NCBI GenBank assembly: GCA_007127625.1
Contig: SKYZ01000035.1
Location: forward strand, 1-12,083
DNA length: 12,083 nucleotides
Source of the DNA: Aquisalimonas sp.
GTDB lineage: Bacteria > Pseudomonadota > Gammaproteobacteria > Nitrococcales > Aquisalimonadaceae
Direction of reading: 5' to 3'
Notes under the pieces: generated by a model
Told to the model about the DNA's origin: nothing
Database searches by the model: none
What the model saw: the letters and a program-made list of their open reading frames with translations, nothing else
Program-made: the position numbers and the translations under genes
Shown: positions 6,355-12,083 of the stretch, in pieces
Layout of the letters: each line of letters opens with the position of its first letter
How positions within the stretch are numbered: position 1 is the first letter of the stretch

Positions 6355-9122
6355 CCAAACGCCCGGCTCAAACACTCGGCTGCCTGGAGTGCCGCGTCGA
6401 AGTCATAGTGCTCGATGGCACGCAACACATCCTTGATCAGCGCCTCCTGGTCAGTGCCCTGCAACGGCACACTCAGCGCCTGCGCGATCTCCACCGCCTG
6501 TGTGTCGTTCTCGTGCAGTAACGTGATCAGCCGTGTGAACAACTCCGCGGGCGCCTCGCCACACCCGGTTCGGTCCAGCCCCTCATTGCTCGCGTTACCC
6601 AGGCCCAGTGCGTCGAGCTGCTCCATGATGGCAACCAATGCCGCCTCCACATCCTCCAGAGCGGCTTCGATGTACTCATCGACGGCGCCGTTGCGACACT
6701 GCTCCTCCAGCGTGGCCGCACAACGCTCAACGTCGACCGCGCCTACTGTTGCCGCAACACTCTTGAGATTGTGAGCCGCCCGCACCGCTGCTTCGTCCTC
6801 CCCGGACGCCCGGACCGCCCGGAATTCGGCGGGGAAATCGCGCCGGTGATCGCGAAACATCATCAGCATGCGCTTGTAGAGCGCCGGGTCGTTACGAACG
6901 TAGCGCAGCCCTTCACGGATATCCAGACCAGGGACGTCCGTTGGCAACGCTCCCTCCAGTGCTGTGGGCCCCGCACCCGGCGACAGGTCGCCATCAACAC
7001 CCGAGCGTGTGACGTGTCGTGCCAGCGCCGCAAACAACGCGTCGGGATGCACCGGCTTGGTCACGTAGTCGTCCATGCCGGCGGCCAGCGCCCGCTCCCG
7101 ATCCCCCGCCAGGGCGTTGGCCGTCATGGCGATCACCGGTAAGGTGCTAGAGATGTCCTCACGGATCATGCGGGCAGCCTGGTAGCCGTCCATCAACGGC
7201 ATCTGGATGTCCATGAGCACGGCATCCACCTGGACCTCAGTGAGCATCGCGAGGGCTTCCCGGCCGTTTCCGGCCACACTCACGATCACACCAACGGATT
7301 GCAGGAGCCCCGTCGCCACCTCCTGATTCGCCTCGTTGTCTTCGACCAGGAGAACATGGCTTCCGAACAGGTTCCCCACCGCCTCGTCGGCCACCGACTG
7401 CTCGGTGGCAGCCGGCACAGTGCCGCCACTCAGCAGTGCCGTCTGGATGGCGTCGATCAGGTTCGACGGCGTCACGGGCTTGCTGATCTGGACGTCGCCA
7501 CCACCTGCCGTGTCGTCTGCAATGGCCACGATCTCCTGACCGGTCACCGTAACCACTCCGGGCTCGCCGTAAGATTCCGGCGCCTGGCGAATCACCTGCA
7601 CCGGATCCTCGTCGCAGACGGCCGCAACACGCGTATCCATCACCACGACGCTGACCGGATCTCCCGCCCGTTGCGCGTCCTCCAGTGCCTGCAGCGCCCC
7701 CGACGCGTCCCCGACATCGCGTACGTTGAGACCCAGATCGTGCAACAACTCGCTGGCGAGACCTCGAGCCGTCTCATGGGCATCCACGACCAACACTGAC
7801 ATCCCCACCACACCCTCGCTCGGGCGCAGAGGCTCCAGCGTGCTCTCCTGGGGAACACCCAACTCCACCGTGAAAAAGAAGGTGCTGCCCTGGCCATGTG
7901 TGCTCTCAAAGCTGATGGCCCCACCCATCATCTCGACCAGATGCTTGCAGATGGACAGCCCCAGCCCCGTGCCACCGTACTGCCGCGTCGTCGACGTATC
8001 CGCCTGGGTGAAGGGCCGGAACAGGCGCTCGGACTGCTCCGGGGTCATGCCAATACCCGTATCCCGGACGCTGAAGCGCAGGGTCACCGAGTGCTCGCTC
8101 TGGGCGAGCATGCGTGCGGAGACGACGATTTCGCCCTCGTCGGTGAACTTCACCGCATTGCTGCACAGGTTCACGAGAACCTGCTGCAACCGCAGGGGAT
8201 CGCCCTCCAGTGTGCGCGGGATCTCCGGCGGCAGATCGAACAGCAGTTCCAGGCGCTTCTCCGAGGCCCGCATTCCGGCCAGACTGCCGAGATTCTCGAA
8301 CAGCTCCTCCAGATGAAACGGCACCGACTCGACGTGCATCCGGCCGGCCTCGATCTTGGAGAAGTCGAGCACGTCGTTGATGATGCCGAGCAGCGACTGA
8401 CCGGCGCGCTGCACCTTCTCGATGTAACCGCGCTGGCGCGGATCCAGATCGGTCTGCAGTGCCAGGTGCGAGAGCCCGATGATGGCGTTCATCGGCGTGC
8501 GGATCTCGTGGCTCATGTTGGCGAGGAAGTCAGACTTTGCCTGGTTGGCGGCTTCCGCGGCCTGACGGCCTTCCTTGAAGGCATCCAGCCGCGCATGGTG
8601 CTCCTGGCGTTCGCGGTCGAGCGTCGTCTCCGCCTGATCCCGTCCGACCCGCAGTTCCATGCACTCGGCGGTCAGGTCGGCGAACTCGCGCAGCAACGCC
8701 GCCTGATCATCGGTGAGCGGCTCCCGCGGCCGGGTGTCCATAAGGCACAACGTGCCAACATGAAACCCGTCGATCGTGCGCAGGGGCGCTCCGGCGTAAA
8801 AGCGCAGCGCCTGCGGGCCCGTGACAAAACGCTCCTCCCGGAAGCGCGGGTCGGCTGCAAGGTCCGGGACGACCAGGGCGTCGTCCTGGTGAATGGTGTA
8901 CTGGCACACCGTGTGCTCGATGGGGCTCGCACTGCCCTGCTCGGCACCATGCGCCGCCTTGACCCACTGCCGCGTGTCGTCGAGCAGGTGCACGGTGACA
9001 ATGGGTACCGCGAACAGGCGGCCACACAGAGCAGCAATACGATCGAACGCCACCTCGCGGGGCGTGTCGATGATATCCAGCCGCGCCAGTGCGTTGAGGC
9101 GATCGGACTCGGAATCGGCCAT
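6339..9122 (-). CDS. Hybrid sensor histidine kinase GAF-HisKA-HATPase-REC-REC-Hpt
   Basis: This 927-residue soluble hybrid kinase has a complete internal phosphorelay. The GAF domain covers about 10-160 and includes the [10 protein letters not shown] stretch (107-116) and GTLCLMD (123-129). A coiled-coil linker (about 160-200) leads to HisKA with H205 in [10 protein letters not shown]. The HATPase has [10 protein letters not shown] (318-327), DTGIGM (354-359) and GGTGLGLS (383-390). REC1 (442-565) is weakened: its acidic pair is D447-A448, although D496 and K548 remain. REC2 (588-705) is canonical with E594-D595, D638, T667 and K689. Hpt has H784 in AAHNLKS. A helical tail (about 851-927) follows. 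The ATG at 9122 is forced by an upstream in-frame TAG; AAGGAG lies 14 nt away, further than usual. It follows the GAF-EAL gene by 21 bp, so the two are probably one operon. No output regulator is adjacent. Confidence 0.94.
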   Translation of the reverse strand: MADSESDRLNALARLDIIDTPREVAFDRIAALCGRLFAVPIVTVHLLDDTRQWVKAAHGAEQGSASPIEHTVCQYTIHQDDALVVPDLAADPRFREERFVTGPQALRFYAGAPLRTIDGFHVGTLCLMDTRPREPLTDDQAALLREFADLTAECMELRVGRDQAETTLDRERQEHHARLDAFKEGRQAAEAANQAKSDFLANMSHEIRTPMNAIIGLSHLALQTDLDPRQRGYIEKVQRAGQSLLGIINDVLDFSKIEAGRMHVESVPFHLEELFENLGSLAGMRASEKRLELLFDLPPEIPRTLEGDPLRLQQVLVNLCSNAVKFTDEGEIVVSARMLAQSEHSVTLRFSVRDTGIGMTPEQSERLFRPFTQADTSTTRQYGGTGLGLSICKHLVEMMGGAISFESTHGQGSTFFFTVELGVPQESTLEPLRPSEGVVGMSVLVVDAHETARGLASELLHDLGLNVRDVGDASGALQALEDAQRAGDPVSVVVMDTRVAAVCDEDPVQVIRQAPESYGEPGVVTVTGQEIVAIADDTAGGGDVQISKPVTPSNLIDAIQTALLSGGTVPAATEQSVADEAVGNLFGSHVLLVEDNEANQEVATGLLQSVGVIVSVAGNGREALAMLTEVQVDAVLMDIQMPLMDGYQAARMIREDISSTLPVIAMTANALAGDRERALAAGMDDYVTKPVHPDALFAALARHVTRSGVDGDLSPGAGPTALEGALPTDVPGLDIREGLRYVRNDPALYKRMLMMFRDHRRDFPAEFRAVRASGEDEAAVRAAHNLKSVAATVGAVDVERCAATLEEQCRNGAVDEYIEAALEDVEAALVAIMEQLDALGLGNASNEGLDRTGCGEAPAELFTRLITLLHENDTQAVEIAQALSVPLQGTDQEALIKDVLRAIEHYDFDAALQAAECLSRAFGQRGK

Positions 9123-9143
9123 TGGCGCGTCTACCGCTCCTTG

Positions 9144-10997
9144 CTATTCACCCTGAATGCGCGCAACAAAGGCATCCCCGTCCAGCGGTCTGGCATAGCG
9201 ATAACCCTGCCCGAAGCGATACCCATTCCCCCGCAGGAACGTCTCGTGCGCCTCGCTCTCGATGCCCTCGCCCAGTGCCTCGAGCCGCAGGGACCTGGCA
9301 AGCTCCACCAGGCTGGCAACGACGGCGGCACCCGGGCCATGCGGGCTGTCCGAGACAAAGACCCGATCGACCTTCAGGATGCTAAACGGCAGGTTGATGA
9401 GTCGGCTGAGTGAGGAGTGCCCCGTACCGAAATCATCCAGCGCCAGCGGGAACCCGACCTCGGTCAACGCATCCAGAAGCCCGGAGACCTCGTCGAAGCG
9501 CTCGATCAGCGCGCTCTCCGTAATTTCCAGTTTGATCTGGCGCGGATTCACACCGGCCGCGGTGGCCATCCCCGCCAGGCGTTCCGCCAGCCGCGGATCG
9601 TGGAGCTGCAATGGCGAGAGGTTCACCGACGTCCACAAATCCCGGCCGGTCGCCTCCTGCCAGTGCCGCAGCGCTTCACAGGCTGTCTCGAACACCCACA
9701 GCCCCATGGGATGGATCAGCCCCAGCTCCTCGGCCAGGGGGATGAACAGATCCGGCCCGATCATCGATCCATCGTCCTGCGGCCAGCGAATCAGCGCCTC
9801 GGCACCCACGCTACTGTAGTCGTTCTGGAGATCGACGATGGGCTGGTAGGCCAGGGCAAACTCACCACGGTCCACGGCCGTGCGCAGACGGCGCTCCAGT
9901 GACAGTTTGTGGCGGTGCTTGCCACTCTCGCCACTGGCTCCCCACTGAATTATTCCGCGACCGGCAGCTCGGTGCTCGGCACTGGCTGATGCTTCATCGG
10001 CGGCATCGAGCAACCCGTATGCATCCACCCCGTCCCTGGGCGAGCGGACGACGCCGGCGGTAGCAGAGAGGTGAAAAGTGTCCCCGTCCACCGTGAAGGG
10101 TTCATCAACGCAGGCGACAACCTCCCGCGCCCGGGCGTCGGCCCAGGCTTCGAGGGTTGACTCGTCTGTGGATGTCACATCCGATGGGAACACCCGGGCG
10201 ATGAGAAACGTGGTCTCGTCCAGTCGCGCCAGCAACTCGTCAGAATGACACGTCTCCTGAATCCGCTCCGCCATGTCCTGGAGGATCTGGTTGCTCACGG
10301 CACTCCCGTAGCCGCGTAGCACCTGTCCGAGACGCCCGAGACGCACCTTGATCATGGCGATCTCTGGCGGCGTCTCCATCTCGCTGCCGAGCAGTCGTTG
10401 CAGGTGCAGGAGTATCCCGCGGCGGCTCATCAGCCCCGTCAGGGCATCTTCCTCCACGGCGCGCAGCAGCGTGCGCCGCGCCTGATCCTGCGCGCTGCGA
10501 AGCTCCATGGTGTCCACCACCACCTCGGCCAACTGACACAGCAACCGCAACCCCTTGCCGTCCAGCGGCGGGCGGACCCGGCGATCCATCAGACAGAGCG
10601 TGCCGACGTTGTGCCCTTCACGGGTGCGCAGCGGGGCCCCCGCATAGAACCGCAACGCCTTCTCCCCGGTGACGAACTCGGCATCCCGGAATCGGGGGTC
10701 ATCGGTGAGATCCGGGATCACCAGCACCTCATCGTCCCGGACGGTGTACTGACACACTGTCTCCTGCACCGGCGCCTCGCCCGCGTGCGCACTGTCGGTG
10801 GCCGCCTTGACCCACTGCCGCTCGTCGTCGAGCAGATGGATGGTGGCGATGGGAACATCGAAAAGGGTGCTTGCAAGGCGCGTGATCGCGTCGAAGGCCT
10901 CTTCGGGCTCGCTGTCCAGGATATCCAGCCGGTACAACGCTTCCAGCCGGGCGGGATCGTTCAGATAGTCGCTCGCTTTTGGCGCCAGGTTGCTCAT
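9144..10997 (-). CDS. GAF-degenerate GGDEF-EAL cyclic di-GMP phosphodiesterase
   Basis: This protein has 617 residues from the preferred start; numbers here count from the longer 642-residue form beginning at 11072. It should hydrolyse cyclic di-GMP in the cytoplasm under control of a GAF sensor (about 40-190). The GGDEF region (about 205-375) has lost its signature: DETTF (285-289) stands where GGDEF belongs. The EAL domain (about 390-640) keeps E425 (EALIRW), N484, E516, D546-D547, K567, E602 and Q622. The usual AEG is GEG, but the glutamate remains. The ATG at 10997 (residue 26) is preferred: AGAGG lies 10 nt upstream, the first 25 codons of the long form have clearly lower third-position G/C, and the ATG at 11072 sits behind a small hairpin (11074-11089). 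The longer form is not excluded. It is the first gene of a two-gene operon with the hybrid kinase, and their GAF domains are closely alike. Confidence 0.92.
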   Translation of the reverse strand: MSNLAPKASDYLNDPARLEALYRLDILDSEPEEAFDAITRLASTLFDVPIATIHLLDDERQWVKAATDSAHAGEAPVQETVCQYTVRDDEVLVIPDLTDDPRFRDAEFVTGEKALRFYAGAPLRTREGHNVGTLCLMDRRVRPPLDGKGLRLLCQLAEVVVDTMELRSAQDQARRTLLRAVEEDALTGLMSRRGILLHLQRLLGSEMETPPEIAMIKVRLGRLGQVLRGYGSAVSNQILQDMAERIQETCHSDELLARLDETTFLIARVFPSDVTSTDESTLEAWADARAREVVACVDEPFTVDGDTFHLSATAGVVRSPRDGVDAYGLLDAADEASASAEHRAAGRGIIQWGASGESGKHRHKLSLERRLRTAVDRGEFALAYQPIVDLQNDYSSVGAEALIRWPQDDGSMIGPDLFIPLAEELGLIHPMGLWVFETACEALRHWQEATGRDLWTSVNLSPLQLHDPRLAERLAGMATAAGVNPRQIKLEITESALIERFDEVSGLLDALTEVGFPLALDDFGTGHSSLSRLINLPFSILKVDRVFVSDSPHGPGAAVVASLVELARSLRLEALGEGIESEAHETFLRGNGYRFGQGYRYARPLDGDAFVARIQGE

Positions 10998-11150
10998 CAC
11001 ACGTTGGCCTCTGGGAACGGAATCGAGAGGCACGTCCTGCGCCCTTACTCCACTGACTGAACTATCGGTCATCAGACAAACCCATGTCTAGTCAATTACC
11101 CTTAGCCCGTGACTGCCATCACAGAATTAACCCCGAACACAATCCAACTA

Positions 11151-11180
11151 TTGCATAACGATTTAGGGTCAACGTATAAA
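11151..11180 (+). promoter_or_regulatory. Possible sigma70-type promoter for the PAS-histidine kinase gene
   Basis: TTGCAT (11151-11156) and TATAAA (11175-11180) are separated by 18 nt within the most AT-rich part of the window. Transcription from here would start near 11187 and give a leader of about 210 nt before the ATG at 11399. I found no equally good pair facing the opposite way for the divergent GAF-EAL gene. The call is by eye. Confidence 0.35.
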
Positions 11181-11191
11181 TATCTAAACCG

Positions 11192-11347
11192 TTTCACCGG
11201 CACCGACGTATAGGCCAACTTTGGCGAAACACTCTGGTGAAATGGGGATAACGTGACACTAAAAAGCCAGAAGCAACATCGGAGCGTGTCTCTGGTTTGA
11301 GTGGTTAGAGGGCTACCCACGGATTGCGGCCCCTTGCGTGACAAGGG
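11192..11347 (+). promoter_or_regulatory. Potentially structured leader RNA upstream of the PAS-histidine kinase gene
   Basis: Three spaced pairings are visible on the + strand. TTTCACC (11192-11198) pairs with GGTGAAA (11236-11242) and encloses a small GCCAA/TTGGC hairpin (11214-11225). AAGCCAGA (11264-11271) pairs with TCTGGTTT (11291-11298), with one G-T. CCCTTG (11331-11336) pairs with CAAGGG (11342-11347) around a 5-nt loop. Together they nearly fill the interval between the possible promoter and the gene. I do not recognise a known riboswitch consensus. The pairings are real in the sequence, but whether the RNA folds this way or regulates anything is inference. Confidence 0.3.
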
Positions 11348-11357
11348 ACTCAACAGC

Positions 11358-11399
11358 ATGAACGAGCGACGGCTTCAATGTCGCTCCCGGGGACTCTAA
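11358..11399 (+). CDS. Possible 13-residue leader peptide coupled to the PAS-histidine kinase gene
   Basis: An ATG at 11358 opens a short frame encoding MNERRLQCRSRGL that ends at TAA 11397-11399. The stop overlaps the ATG of the kinase gene in the arrangement TAATG, as expected for translational coupling. AAGGG (11343-11347) lies 10 nt before the ATG, inside the 3' arm of a CCCTTG/CAAGGG hairpin. A frame this short can occur by chance, and the alternative kinase start at 11378 would make it irrelevant. Confidence 0.22.
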   Translation: MNERRLQCRSRGL

Positions 11400-12083
11400 T
11401 GACTTGCACTCGGTCCGGAACCGTTGGAGACACTGACACACCAAGTGCGGCCAGTCCTTTTGGCCTCTCCGCTTTCATCGAAAGGCTCGACGCCAGCGTA
11501 GTGATTGTTGATGCGCACAGGCGCGTGCGCTATGCCAATCCGGCGAGTGAGCGAATGACCGGGGTCGAGCCCGCTGCCATCATCAACCGCCGCATCGACG
11601 CCCCGTCAGCGCCCGCAATGCCGCACTTTCCCCTTTCAGCAGTCGAGGAGTGTCTCGCACGCGGGGGATCCATGTCGTTCGAATACCATGACGCGCTTGC
11701 CGGAGCGCCGCTATCCGCACATGTAGCCGCGATACCTGACGGTGCCGGCATCATGACCTCGGGCACCGGCCAGGGCGTGCCGGCCACGCATGACTCAACC
11801 CCGGTCTACGACACGCGTGCGCGTGATCACGAAGAGGTTGTCACCGCCAACGAGGAGAAGGCGTCTTGGTTGTCGCGCATGAACCACGAGCTGCTCACAC
11901 CCCTGCACGGCCTGCTGGGCTTTTCGGAACTGCTGGCATCCGACCCCGAGAACCGGCTCTCCGCCCAGCAGACCGAGGAACTGCGCCAGATCCAGAATGC
12001 GGGACAGAGGCTGCTGCGACTCATCAAGGACGGGCTCGAGCTGGCACGCGCTGACTCGGCGCGCATCGAGCTTCGCAACGAGG
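11399..12083 (+). CDS. PAS-domain histidine kinase, 3' end beyond the window (partial)
   Basis: An open frame of 228 codons runs off the right edge. Residues 25-115 look like a PAS sensor domain (VVIVDAHRRVRYANPASERM at 34-53). A short linker leads to the helical stretch before the H-box, MNHELLTPLHGLLGFSELL (161-179), with the phospho-accepting histidine at H163. The common motif HELRTPL reads HELLTPL here, so the usual arginine is a leucine. The HATPase domain and anything after it, such as receivers, lie outside the window. No membrane segment is visible, so it is probably cytoplasmic. The ATG at 11399 follows GGGGA at a normal distance; an in-frame ATG at 11378 would add seven residues. 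The gene is divergent from the GAF-EAL/hybrid kinase operon and may share regulation with it. The partner of this kinase cannot be seen. Confidence 0.85.
   Translation, partial: MTCTRSGTVGDTDTPSAASPFGLSAFIERLDASVVIVDAHRRVRYANPASERMTGVEPAAIINRRIDAPSAPAMPHFPLSAVEECLARGGSMSFEYHDALAGAPLSAHVAAIPDGAGIMTSGTGQGVPATHDSTPVYDTRARDHEEVVTANEEKASWLSRMNHELLTPLHGLLGFSELLASDPENRLSAQQTEELRQIQNAGQRLLRLIKDGLELARADSARIELRNE

Larger units (their letters stand above)
10998..11398. other. Divergent spacer between the GAF-EAL and PAS-kinase genes
   Basis: This stretch is noticeably richer in A/T than the flanking genes, as expected for a divergent promoter region. It may include the first 25 codons of the long form of the GAF-EAL gene (10998-11072). 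It holds the possible promoter, leader hairpins and short leader frame listed separately. A small repeat AGACA/TGTCT (11074-11078 and 11085-11089) sits just before the ATG at 11072. I see no transfer RNA, no further gene and no transposon end in it. Confidence 0.6.

Noticed and set aside
7896..9413. Long + strand open frame of 505 codons antisense to the hybrid kinase and GAF-EAL genes
   Set aside because: It crosses two well-supported - strand genes and shows no recognisable domain. It is an antisense shadow.
11073..11398. Cyclic di-GMP riboswitch in the leader of the PAS-kinase gene
   Set aside because: It would fit the locus, but I could not find the conserved core of the known class I or class II cyclic di-GMP riboswitches. 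Only generic stem-loops are visible.
1..12083. CRISPR arrays, transposons, phage genes, tRNAs and rRNAs
   Set aside because: No regularly spaced repeats, no transposase or integrase motifs, no terminal inverted repeats with target duplications, and no cloverleaf-like or rRNA-like sequence were seen on either strand.

Overview
The window looks like chromosome from a GC-rich proteobacterium, most likely a gammaproteobacterium. The reasons are strong third-position G/C in all real genes, DksA-type and universal stress proteins, EAL proteins, and BarA-type hybrid kinases. A halophilic or alkaliphilic Ectothiorhodospiraceae-like host is possible, but that rests on general resemblance only. I see no tRNA, rRNA, CRISPR array, transposase or phage gene.

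Layout from left to right. Bases 2-103 are the last 33 codons of an unrecognised + strand gene. It converges on a SulP anion transporter with a STAS domain (174-1670, - strand), with a 9-bp inverted repeat between the two stops. A divergent spacer (1671-1976) leads into a tight + strand operon: a universal stress protein (1977-2441), a small DksA/TraR-type zinc-finger protein (2453-2824), and a membrane-anchored degenerate-GGDEF/EAL protein (2853-4598). After a 145-bp spacer with several inverted repeats comes a TTG-start protein with two N-terminal receivers followed by a histidine kinase (4744-6309). It converges on a - strand pair read from right to left: GAF-degenerate GGDEF-EAL (9144-10997, or to 11072) and then a GAF-HisKA-HATPase-REC-REC-Hpt hybrid kinase (6339-9122). 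An AT-richer spacer of about 330-400 bp separates this pair from a divergent PAS-histidine kinase on the + strand (11399 to beyond the window end).

How the genes may work together. From 2.8 kb on, this is a signalling block: three histidine kinases, four receiver domains, one Hpt domain and two EAL proteins. Both EAL domains keep the full set of catalytic residues, while both attached GGDEF domains have lost the signature. As far as the window shows, the block is therefore built to degrade cyclic di-GMP, not to make it. The two - strand genes carry closely related GAF domains, so a kinase and a phosphodiesterase probably read the same type of signal. No DNA-binding response regulator is present, so phosphoryl groups presumably leave through the Hpt domain or the receivers to partners elsewhere. 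These functional links are inferences from domain content and gene order.

Nothing here is a clear-cut new system. The points most worth checking are the inverted repeat that overlaps the ribosome binding site of the REC-REC-kinase gene, the duplicated GAF input, the receiver-first kinase, and the long, apparently structured leader before the last gene.
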